Source: UBA11865 sp041570195
Lineage (GTDB): Bacteria > Chloroflexota > Anaerolineae > Promineifilales > Promineifilaceae
Direction: 5' to 3'
NCBI GenBank assembly: GCA_041570195.1
Contig: JBFFWQ010000007.1
Location: 29,216-93,215 of the forward strand
Length of the DNA stretch: 64,000 nt
The notes beneath the pieces are model-generated. The model was given only the letters and a program-made list of their open reading frames with translations. It did not search any database and was not told the origin of the DNA. Positions 1 to 7,053 of this stretch are shown here, piece by piece; within the stretch, counting starts at the first letter, position 1; every line of letters begins with the position of its first letter. Position numbers and translations under genes: made by a program.

Positions 1-1463
1 ACCGGCATCCCACCGGTCAAATGATGGTCCGGCTCAATGCCGACGTGCTGAATGTACAAAATGGCATGCTTTATGCACTCCTGCTGGGCCTTTATGCGCC
101 ATTCATGATCCTGGCTACTCTGGCATTGACCGCCATCAATACGCCGGAACTATTGTGGGTCTTACTGGTGGTCATCGCCGTCATGGCCGTTTTGATGTTG
201 CTCCTGGTTCCATCGGTCTTTCGCAATTTCCACGCACGCCAGGCCCGGTTGGATGGCCTGAACAATACATTGCAAGAGAACGTAACCGGTATCCAGGTGG
301 TCAAAGCCTTCACCCGCGAGGATTACGAGGTCGAACGCTTCGAGCAACGGGCCGATGCCATGCGCAAACCGGCTTATGAGGCGGCCTGGCGCGTGGCTTA
401 CCTCAATCCCCTGTTGGTCGGCGTCGGGCAAATGGCCATCGTCTTTGGCATCGGCGTCGGCGGCAGCCAGGTACTGACCAACGCCGGCCTGGACGTCGGC
501 CAGGTGACTGCCTTTACCCAGTATCTTTCCCTGACCATCGCCCCCCTGGCCCTGCTGGCCATCGTCATTCCCATGCTTCTGCGCGCCGATACATCGGCCG
601 AAAGAATCCTCAAAGTCTACGACGACGAACCCCAGGTGCAGGATAAAGAAGGCGCCCTGGCCACCGATCTGGACCAGGTCGAGGGTCGAATTGTCTTTGA
701 GAACGTCAGCTTCGCCTTCCGCCGGCCGGACGGCAGCCTGGACCCTCCGGCCCTGAAGAACATCAACTTGACCATCGAGCCCGGGCAACAAGTCGGCTTC
801 CTGGGCGCCACAGGCGCGGGTAAGTCAGCTTTGGTCAACCTCATCCCCCGTTTCTACGACGTGACCGAGGGCCGTATTACCATCGACGGCGTCGACGTGC
901 GCGACATCCCCCAGGACAATTTGCAGCAGATCGTCGGCATTGCCCTGCAAGAAGCGGTATTATTCAAGGGCGATCTACGATTCAATCTCAAGTTCGCCCA
1001 GCCGGAGATCGAAGATGGGGTCATGTTTGGCGCGGCCAAAGCGGCCGATTCCTGGGGCTTCATCAACGGTTTACCACAAAAATGGGAAGCCCCCGTAGCC
1101 CGGCGCGGCTACAACTTCTCCGGTGGCCAGCGCCAGCGCCTGTCCATCAACCGCGCGCTGACCCAACAGCCCAGGATCCTGATCCTCGACGACAGCACCA
1201 GCGCGCTAGACGCCTCTACCGAGGGCCGCGTACAGTCAGCCATTCCGGAATTCACCCATGGCATCACCACCCTCTATGTCGCCCAGCGCATCAGCGCCGT
1301 CATCGAACTGGACAACATCGTCTTGCTACAGAATGGCGAGATCGTCGCCATGGGCAACCATGAACATCTGCTCAAAAGCAGTCCGCTCTACCAGGAAATC
1401 TATGAATCACAGTTGGGCGGCGGCATCACTGCCGGACTCGAACTAGAGGAGGTGGCAACATGA
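1..1463 (+). CDS. ABC exporter subunit A, degenerate ATPase site (5' partial)
   Basis: This is a type IV (B-family) ABC exporter half-transporter. The open frame continues to the window edge, and the first visible residues (RHPTGQMMVRL) correspond to the TGQ motif about 100 residues into such proteins, so the true start lies outside. Membrane helices fill about the first 200 visible residues and the ATPase domain follows. The Walker A (GATGAGKS), Q-loop and signature (FSGGQRQR) motifs are intact. The Walker B motif ends LILDDST, with Asp where the catalytic Glu should be, and the H-loop reads VAQRIS, with Gln for His. These changes are known from the non-hydrolysing half of heterodimeric exporters such as TM287/288 and LmrCD. 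Its stop overlaps the start of the next gene by 4 bp (ATGA), so the two are probably translationally coupled partners. The substrate cannot be told. Confidence 0.93.
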   Translation, partial: RHPTGQMMVRLNADVLNVQNGMLYALLLGLYAPFMILATLALTAINTPELLWVLLVVIAVMAVLMLLLVPSVFRNFHARQARLDGLNNTLQENVTGIQVVKAFTREDYEVERFEQRADAMRKPAYEAAWRVAYLNPLLVGVGQMAIVFGIGVGGSQVLTNAGLDVGQVTAFTQYLSLTIAPLALLAIVIPMLLRADTSAERILKVYDDEPQVQDKEGALATDLDQVEGRIVFENVSFAFRRPDGSLDPPALKNINLTIEPGQQVGFLGATGAGKSALVNLIPRFYDVTEGRITIDGVDVRDIPQDNLQQIVGIALQEAVLFKGDLRFNLKFAQPEIEDGVMFGAAKAADSWGFINGLPQKWEAPVARRGYNFSGGQRQRLSINRALTQQPRILILDDSTSALDASTEGRVQSAIPEFTHGITTLYVAQRISAVIELDNIVLLQNGEIVAMGNHEHLLKSSPLYQEIYESQLGGGITAGLELEEVAT

Positions 1464-3322
1464 CCAAAGCAACAATGGCAGAAGAAATCCTCGAGGAAGG
1501 TAAAGAAAGGCCACAAGAGAAAGCCATCGACAAAAAAAGCATGACTGGCGCTACCCTAAAGCGGCTGACGTCCAACATGTCGGGCGGCGAAAATACCGGT
1601 AGATTTGTGCTGGGTGTCCTTTTGCGCCTTGTCGCCTTGCTCGCCCTGGTCACACTGCCCTGGATCACCGGAAATGCGATGAATACCATCAACGACAGCG
1701 GCTCTACCGATGAATTATGGCGATGGGTCAGCTATGGCGTTGTCGCCGGGCTGATTTTCCTGGTCATGAGTTTCCTGGCCGACCGCACCTTTGCCAGTCT
1801 GGCCACCAAGGCGCTCTATAAACTGCAGACGGACCTGTTCAAGAATCTGCAGACGCTGTCTATGGGCTTCTTTTACCGGACGCCGGTAGGCGAGCTCCTG
1901 AGCCGTATCACCAACGACGCCGAAGTTGTCGCCCAGTACTACGAACAGGGCATCGCCCAGATCATCAGGGCCGTCATGTTCATCCTCATGATCATCGTCG
2001 TCATGTTGGCCATCAACGTGCGCCTCACCATTGCTGCCTTACTCATTGTGCCGGTCATTATCGCTTCGATGCTGGTCATCACCCGTATTGCCAGCCCGGC
2101 CTTTGAAAAGCTGCAGGAACAGTTGGGCGAGACCAGCGGCTTCCAGGAAGAGACGCTGGCCGGGCACAAAGTTATCATTAGCAAGCGCCGCCAGGCCTGG
2201 GCCGATAAAGTCAATGAGGCCAACGCCACCGATGTGTTCCATGTCGGCAGCAAGGCTTTCTTTACCTCGCTAATGCAGTTCCCGCTAACCCAGAGCTTGA
2301 CCTACGTTCAAGTCGTTTTGGTTTACGTCGTCGGTTCGCTGATGGTCATCGGCGGGCAAACGACCCTGGGCACGGTGACCGCCTTTGCCGGCTATGTGGC
2401 CCTGATGGCCTCGCCCCTGTCCCAGATCTCCAACCTGGTTTCCACCGCCCTCAATGCGGCCGCCGGCGGCGAGCGTGTTTATCATATCGTCGATGAAGAG
2501 CCGACCGTCTTCGACGCGCCCGACGCAGTCGACTACCAGTTCAAGGGCGGCCGCATCGAATTCAAAGACGTCGATTTCGGTTACGTGCCCGGCCGGTTGA
2601 TCCTGCGCGACAACAACTTCGATATCGCCCCGGGCGAGTCCATCGGCATCTGCGGCCCGACGGGCGCTGGCAAGAGCACTATCATCAATATCCTGACCCG
2701 CTACTACGACATCGACCGCGGTCAGATCCTGATCGATGGTCAGGACCTGGCCACGCTGACCCGCGAGAGCCTGCGCAAGCAAATTGGCGCCGTGCTCCAG
2801 GAAGCTTTCCTCTTCACCGATACGGTGATGAACAACTTGAAATACGCCAATGCCGACGCCACAGAAGAAGATGTCATTGAGGCGGCTAAGAAGGCCAACG
2901 CCCACGACTTCATCATGAATCTACCCGAAGGCTACGACACCTTGCTGACCGAGCGCGGGGGCAACTTGAGCCAGGGTCAGCGGCAGATGATCACCATCGC
3001 CCGGGCCATGGTGGCCGATCCCAAGATCATGATCCTGGACGAGGCCACCAGCAACGTCGACACCCGGACCGAGAAATTGATCCAGGACGGCCTGCGAGCT
3101 TTGATGGAGGGCAAAACCAGTTTCTCCATCGCCCACCGCCTGGCCACCATCCGTGACTCGGCCCGAATCATGGTCGTCAACGGCGGCGAGATCGTCGAGA
3201 TGGCCTCCCACGACGAGCTGATGGCCAAGAAAGGCTTCTACTATGCCTTGTACATGAGCCAATTCAAGGGCGCAGCGCCCGGCGGCATGGAATCTGTTGC
3301 TATGGACTTTGTGAGTACTTAA
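1460..3322 (+). CDS. ABC exporter subunit B, catalytic ATPase site
   Basis: A full-length (620 aa) half-transporter with an N-terminal charged tail of about 50 residues, six predicted membrane helices and a C-terminal ATPase domain. Walker A is GPTGAGKS, Walker B is MILDEATS with the catalytic Glu present, and the H-loop is IAHRLAT. The signature is LSQGQRQM instead of LSGGQ. Together with the Asp and Gln changes in the preceding protein, this gives one competent and one degenerate ATP site, the pattern of heterodimeric multidrug-type exporters. The ATG overlaps the upstream stop. The substrate is not predictable from sequence. A second, separately encoded pair of the same design lies at 58105-61829. 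Confidence 0.95.
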   Translation: MTKATMAEEILEEGKERPQEKAIDKKSMTGATLKRLTSNMSGGENTGRFVLGVLLRLVALLALVTLPWITGNAMNTINDSGSTDELWRWVSYGVVAGLIFLVMSFLADRTFASLATKALYKLQTDLFKNLQTLSMGFFYRTPVGELLSRITNDAEVVAQYYEQGIAQIIRAVMFILMIIVVMLAINVRLTIAALLIVPVIIASMLVITRIASPAFEKLQEQLGETSGFQEETLAGHKVIISKRRQAWADKVNEANATDVFHVGSKAFFTSLMQFPLTQSLTYVQVVLVYVVGSLMVIGGQTTLGTVTAFAGYVALMASPLSQISNLVSTALNAAAGGERVYHIVDEEPTVFDAPDAVDYQFKGGRIEFKDVDFGYVPGRLILRDNNFDIAPGESIGICGPTGAGKSTIINILTRYYDIDRGQILIDGQDLATLTRESLRKQIGAVLQEAFLFTDTVMNNLKYANADATEEDVIEAAKKANAHDFIMNLPEGYDTLLTERGGNLSQGQRQMITIARAMVADPKIMILDEATSNVDTRTEKLIQDGLRALMEGKTSFSIAHRLATIRDSARIMVVNGGEIVEMASHDELMAKKGFYYALYMSQFKGAAPGGMESVAMDFVST

Positions 3323-3386
3323 CCAAGTGAGGTAGTGGGGCTTGGTTGAAGAATGTTCGACCAGTCCCCACCGGTTACCATTTATT

Positions 3387-3439
3387 GGTGACTTTCAGCC
3401 GTCACCTACCACGAGCATTCCTAATCCTGTTAATCCTGT
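3387..3439. repeat. Short dispersed repeats ahead of ppk2
   Basis: Two short repeat types lie between the ABC pair and ppk2. GGTGAC-N8-GTCACC forms a small hairpin whose loop region carries CTTTCAGCCGTCA (3392-3404). The reverse complement of that 13-mer recurs exactly at 10502-10514. It is followed by TAATCCTGT twice in tandem (3422-3439). A near copy of the tandem pair is at 18449-18466, again about 20 bp ahead of a ribosome binding site. Confidence 0.6.
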
Positions 3440-3463
3440 CCAATTCCCTAAGGAGCGCGCATC

Positions 3464-4288
3464 ATGTCGAAAAAACACAATCGCGAACACAAGAGTGATG
3501 AAATACCAAAGAAGATGAGCCGCAAAGCGTACGAGCATGAGCTGGCCCGGCTAGAGATAGAATTGGTGAAGCTCCAGGGCTGGATCAAGCGGGAAGGGCT
3601 CAAGATCGCGGTGATCTTTGAGGGGCGCGATTCGGCCGGCAAAGGCGGCGCCATCAAGCGCATCACCTACCGGTTGAGCCCCCGGGTCGCCCGTGTTGTC
3701 GCCCTGGGCACACCCACCGAAAAAGAGAAGTCCCAGTGGTATTTCCAGCGCTACGTATCCCACCTACCCTCGGCCGGCGAGATGGTTCTCTTCGACCGCA
3801 GTTGGTACAACCGGGCCGGCGTCGAGCGGGTCATGGGCTTCTGCACCCCCGCAGAGCATGCCGACTTCATGGCCACGGTCAACGGCTTCGAGTTGGCCCT
3901 GACTCGCTCGGGCACCAAGTTGATCAAATACTGGCTGGATATCGAAGACGATACGCAGGAAGAACGCTTCCAACAGCGAATAAATGATCCCCGCCGGCGC
4001 TGGAAATTGAGCCCCATGGACCTGGAGGCGCGCTCCAGGTGGGTCGACTATTCCAGGGCCCGCGACGACATGCTATTCAATACCAGCACGCCCCACGCGC
4101 CCTGGCACATCGTCGACGCCAATATTAAACGCCATGCGCGGCTGAACATCATCAGCCACCTGCTCGGCCAAATCCCCTATGAGGATTTGACGCCTGAACC
4201 GCTGGAGCTTCCCCCTCGTCAAGACGCCGAAGGGTACGTGCATCCAGATTTTTCTGTTCTGGATTTTGTCCCCGCCGTTTATCCGTAG
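3464..4288 (+). CDS. ppk2: Polyphosphate kinase 2 family protein
   Basis: PPK2 enzymes transfer phosphate between inorganic polyphosphate and nucleotides in the cytoplasm. The Walker A-like loop EGRDSAGKGGAIKRI lies near residue 50, and the family motif FDRSWYNRAGVERVMGFC near residue 110 carries the Asp/Arg pair of the Walker B/lid region. At 274 aa it matches single-domain PPK2 (class I-like, mainly nucleoside diphosphate phosphorylation); the class is inferred from length and motif style only. AAGGAG sits 8 bp before the ATG. The Lys/Arg-rich N terminus is usual for the family. No ppk1 or ppx gene is visible nearby, so it appears to be a single-gene unit. Confidence 0.94.
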   Translation: MSKKHNREHKSDEIPKKMSRKAYEHELARLEIELVKLQGWIKREGLKIAVIFEGRDSAGKGGAIKRITYRLSPRVARVVALGTPTEKEKSQWYFQRYVSHLPSAGEMVLFDRSWYNRAGVERVMGFCTPAEHADFMATVNGFELALTRSGTKLIKYWLDIEDDTQEERFQQRINDPRRRWKLSPMDLEARSRWVDYSRARDDMLFNTSTPHAPWHIVDANIKRHARLNIISHLLGQIPYEDLTPEPLELPPRQDAEGYVHPDFSVLDFVPAVYP

Positions 4289-4314
4289 CTGTGGCGTGAG
4301 ATATTTGCCAGACA

Positions 4315-4323
4315 TGATATAAT
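4315..4323 (+). promoter_or_regulatory. Extended -10 promoter candidate
   Basis: TGATATAAT, a TGn extended -10 with a perfect TATAAT hexamer (4318-4323), lies about 75 bp before the ATG of the small membrane protein and just after the ppk2 stop. No good -35 box is seen at 17 bp. Confidence 0.45.
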
Positions 4324-4397
4324 CTTCAATGTGACTAGTACTTGAGTGCTATCAGTCTTTCTAGTCGTTCATTTTTCGTGTTCAAGGAGGCATAGTT

Positions 4398-4790
4398 ATG
4401 AAACGCACCGGAGCTATTGTCATTTTGGCTGTTATAGCCGTCGCCGCTGGAATCGTGGCTGTATTCGATACGATCCGCTACCTAGAGTTCGCGTTCAGCC
4501 CGCTGAGTTTCCTCGGCGCACCATGGCTGGGCGCCATAATGTCCGGTCTTGTCGCCCTCATCTGGTTCTGGGCCGCTTCCAGGATCTGGAACGGCGATCC
4601 CCAGGGTTGGCTGTTTATGGTTTCCATTGCCGTCATCTACCTGATCTTCGACGTCATCGCGCTCATCGCTAGCGACTTGCCGTTTGAGGCCACGCTTGAA
4701 ATCATGATGCCTTCCATAGCCATCAACTTGCTGGCCTTGATCCTCGGCTTATTGCCCAGCACCAAGAGGGAATTCGGCACTGCAACATAG
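4398..4790 (+). CDS. Small four-helix membrane protein, unknown
   Basis: A 130-residue protein made almost entirely of hydrophobic segments, with about four predicted membrane helices: residues 5-25, 40-60, 70-92 and 100-122. AAGGAGG lies 8 bp before the ATG, and an extended -10 promoter candidate lies upstream. There is no catalytic motif and I do not recognise the family; it resembles many small uncharacterised bacterial membrane proteins. It stands alone, and the next 350 bp contain repeats, not genes. Confidence 0.8.
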   Translation: MKRTGAIVILAVIAVAAGIVAVFDTIRYLEFAFSPLSFLGAPWLGAIMSGLVALIWFWAASRIWNGDPQGWLFMVSIAVIYLIFDVIALIASDLPFEATLEIMMPSIAINLLALILGLLPSTKREFGTAT

Positions 4791-4911
4791 GTTCGTGGGG
4801 GGAGCCTGACATGGCGCAAACGAACCCGGCCGATCTACCGCCGGGCGTGCAACTCTGGCAATAGAAAAAGCGACACGGTCCAACAAGTACTTCGTCCGGT
4901 TATTGTGTGCC

Positions 4912-4974
4912 GCTTTCCCGGAAACTCACAAGCAGGCATCCCATGGCAATCTTCTAACCCGTTTCCGGGAAAAT
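4912..4974. repeat. 63-bp inverted-arm dispersed element, copy A
   Basis: The arms are GCTTTCCCGGAAAC (4912-4925) and GTTTCCGGGAAAAT (4961-4974); the inner 12 bp are perfectly inverted. The interior is exactly 35 nt with CCC at interior positions 15-17. Copies B, C and D lie at 17879, 34287 and 39555. Each arm is itself an 11-bp near-palindrome (TTTCC-n-GGAAA). It lies in the gene-free stretch 4791-5147. Confidence 0.8.
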
Positions 4975-5010
4975 TGTTTTGCCTGCTGCATGCAAGTAAA
5001 CAGCAGCATC

Positions 5011-5128
5011 TAAGTGGAGAACAGTTGCGAATCTAAGTTCACATACCACGCCGATCTACAACTTTTCTACTGAAAGCAGGCCACCAAATCGGTACGTTGG
5101 TTATTATTCTGAATCGTGGCTTGCCTAG
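5011..5128. repeat. 118-bp dispersed repeat, copy 1
   Basis: It matches 12675-12792 over the full 118 positions without gaps, with about 22 differences by hand count (about 81% identity). The 3' half carries an inverted repeat (AGCAGGCCAC against GTGGCTTGCCT, with a bulge) also present in copy 2. With the preceding C, the ends read CTAAG and CCTAG. It ends 19 bp before the likely start of the truncated DUF2252 gene. Confidence 0.85.
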
Positions 5129-5147
5129 CACTAGCAGAGGTTTTGCA

Positions 5148-5759
5148 ATGGCTACCCGTCTCGAGCGAAAGAAAATGGGCGCCGCGCTGCGCCAACAAGT
5201 ACCACGTAGAAGCCACGGCGCTTGGGCGCCCCCTCCCGACCGGCCGAATCCACTGGCCTTGCTTCAGGCACAGGATGAGGGCCGGCTTCAGCATCTTGTA
5301 CCCATAAAATACGGCCGCATGGTCGAATCGCCCTTCGCCTTTCTGCGTGGTTCGGCGGTTGTCATGGCCGCCGACCTGGCCGCAACCCCATCCACTGGGC
5401 TGCAGGTCCAGTTATGCGGCGACGCCCATCTGTCTAACTTCGGCGTCTTCGCCACGCCAGAGCGTCAGCTCGTCTTCGACATCAACGACTTTGACGAGAC
5501 CCATCCCGGACCGTGGGAGTGGGATCTCAAACGCCTGGTTGCCAGCGCCGTGGTCGCCGGCCGGGCCAACGGTTTCGGCGACAAGACCAACCGCAAAATG
5601 GCCCAGACCACCGCCCACACTTGCGCCAGGGTCATGGACAGCCTGTCCAAGGCCTTGGCCGATTTCGCCCTCGCCTACGCCAACCAGACCGAGCAGGATC
5701 ACCAGGCCCTGGCTGATGCGATTGACTCTGGTCAGATCGCCGCCCAGCGCGAGGCTTAA
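5148..5759 (+). CDS. DUF2252 protein with central deletion (degenerate)
   Basis: The family is clear from the N-terminal part: RYGRM-like KYGRMVESPFAFLRG, then LCGDAHLSNFG, DINDFDETHPGPWEWDLKRL and ASAVVAGRANG. DUF2252 proteins are usually well over 400 residues and this one has 203. After about residue 170 it jumps to ADFALAYANQTEQDHQALA, which resembles the extreme C-terminal end of the family, so about 200 central residues seem to have been lost by an in-frame deletion. The fold resembles aminoglycoside phosphotransferases and the C-terminal lobe would be largely missing, so the product is probably non-functional. I chose the ATG at 5148 (AGAGG 8 bp upstream) over an ATG 51 bp earlier, because the earlier one lies inside the 118-bp repeat and MATRLERKK starts like the family. 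Confidence 0.75.
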   Translation: MATRLERKKMGAALRQQVPRRSHGAWAPPPDRPNPLALLQAQDEGRLQHLVPIKYGRMVESPFAFLRGSAVVMAADLAATPSTGLQVQLCGDAHLSNFGVFATPERQLVFDINDFDETHPGPWEWDLKRLVASAVVAGRANGFGDKTNRKMAQTTAHTCARVMDSLSKALADFALAYANQTEQDHQALADAIDSGQIAAQREA

Positions 5760-6079
5760 GAAACAGAACCAGACGACCAAGCAAGTCTCGCCCCCTTCTC
5801 GCAACCGGGCGCTTGACCGCCATATACTACGAACACGGGCCGCGAATCTATGTTTATGAAACTCCCAGGACAAGTCTTGCAACACGCTCGCTAGGATGAC
5901 TTGAACGAATGTCGCTTTTGAGGACAATCAGAGAGGTCGATATCCGCCTGCCCATTACAATGGGCCAATATCATGCGTCGCGTCAATCGTAATTCTAGTC
6001 TCGTTTACTTTTCTTACGATAGACAAATCAAAGCTAGCTCAAAGCTGACGGCCGTCAGCTAACTTTCAGGAGAATCAAT
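5760..6079. other. Gene-free stretch with 18-bp perfect palindrome
   Basis: No credible coding frame was found here; in particular, the missing part of the DUF2252 gene is not present in any frame. AGCTGACGGCCGTCAGCT at 6043-6060 is a perfect 18-bp palindrome, just before the CAGGAG ribosome binding site of the next gene. It could be an operator or one more member of the GCTGA-type short repeats seen at 3392 and 10502. Confidence 0.6.
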
Positions 6080-6616
6080 ATGAATCGTTTTTTCGTTGGC
6101 ACCCGTTACATGATCATCATTCCCATCGTCGGCCTGGGCCTGGCCGCAGCCGCCTTTTTTCTCTTCGGCGGCATCCAACTCATCCGATTGCTTGTAGAGA
6201 CCATAGGCGCGATACTAGGTCTCATTGAAGTACACCACAAAGAGGAGATTCCCATCGTAATCGAGGTGGTCGAGTTTGTGCACACTTTCCTGATCGGCAC
6301 CGTGCTCTACATCACCTCCATTGGCTTCTACCAACTCTTCATAAGCGAAATAGAATTCCCTGGCTGGCTCAAGATCCACAATACCGAGGAGCTTGAAACC
6401 AGCCTCATCGGCGTAACTGTGGTCGTCCTGGCCGTCAACTTCTTAGGCGTCGTATTCACCGGCGAAAACGTGGATTTGGTCGCCCAGGGCGCGGGCATCG
6501 CTCTACCCATTGGCGCTCTGGCATTGTTCGTCGCCGCCAGGGCTTGGGCTACCCGCCAGGAACACGAGGTCGAGATGCAGCGAGAACAGGAAGCTGAGGC
6601 CACGGCCAACGAATAG
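6080..6616 (+). CDS. UPF0114 (YqhA-like) membrane protein
   Basis: A 178-residue integral membrane protein. The segment LIGTVLYITSIGFYQLFIS followed by WLKIHNTEELETSLIGVTVV matches the conserved core of the UPF0114/YqhA family. It has four predicted membrane helices: residues 10-45, 68-92, 112-132 and 140-158. The tail is charged and Glu-rich (QEHEVEMQREQEAEATANE). The molecular function of this family is not established. CAGGAG precedes the ATG by about 9 bp. A small K+ channel gene follows in the same direction after 70 bp. Confidence 0.85.
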   Translation: MNRFFVGTRYMIIIPIVGLGLAAAAFFLFGGIQLIRLLVETIGAILGLIEVHHKEEIPIVIEVVEFVHTFLIGTVLYITSIGFYQLFISEIEFPGWLKIHNTEELETSLIGVTVVVLAVNFLGVVFTGENVDLVAQGAGIALPIGALALFVAARAWATRQEHEVEMQREQEAEATANE

Positions 6617-6654
6617 AGCTTGTCTGACCGCAGTTCGGTCTGAACGAACCACGC

Positions 6655-6660
6655 TACAAT
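6655..6660 (+). promoter_or_regulatory. -10 candidate for K+ channel gene
   Basis: TACAAT lies 27 bp before the channel ATG. An inverted repeat GACCG-N5-CGGTC (6626-6640) lies just upstream in the region where a regulator could bind. No convincing -35 hexamer was seen. Confidence 0.35.
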
Positions 6661-6686
6661 GTACGTCAGAACGATGGAGAGCTAAA

Positions 6687-7049
6687 ATGAGCGAAACTCC
6701 CGTAGAGAGAAGTCGGCGAGTCCGGATATTCAGGACGCTTTTTCTGGACTTGTTACTTGATCGAAGAGCCCGGCCGATTTTCATCTACGTCGCCTTCTTA
6801 ATCGTTATTACAGCGGCCGTCTTTCACTGGCTGGAAGGCTGGAATTGGCTAGACTCGATCTACTTCGTAGTCATCACTTTCACTACCATTGGCTACGGCG
6901 ACTTTCACCCAACCACTCCTTTGACAAAGCTGATCACGATATTTGTCGCCTTGAACGGCGTCGCCGTCTTGCTCATGCTCTTCGACGAAATCCGGCGCGT
7001 GCGCGCTTGGTACCTTGTTGACGCAACAATTGACTCTACAGAGGAATAA
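6687..7049 (+). CDS. Two-helix potassium channel subunit
   Basis: A 120-residue pore-loop channel (Ion_trans_2 type). The first membrane helix is about residues 30-48, the pore carries the K+ selectivity filter TTIGYGDFHP near residue 67, and a second helix follows (residues 78-96). There is no RCK or cyclic-nucleotide domain, so this is a minimal KcsA-like subunit expected to work as a tetramer in the plasma membrane. I chose the start at 6687 (GGAGA 7 bp upstream); longer in-frame starts read back into the UPF0114 gene. The next gene begins 4 bp after the stop. Confidence 0.9.
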   Translation: MSETPVERSRRVRIFRTLFLDLLLDRRARPIFIYVAFLIVITAAVFHWLEGWNWLDSIYFVVITFTTIGYGDFHPTTPLTKLITIFVALNGVAVLLMLFDEIRRVRAWYLVDATIDSTEE

Positions 7050-7053
7050 TAAC

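Noticed and set aside
4912..4974. CRISPR-like reading of the 63-bp element (35-nt spacer between repeats)
   Set aside because: The arms are inverted, not direct, the copies are single and kilobases apart, and no cas gene is present.
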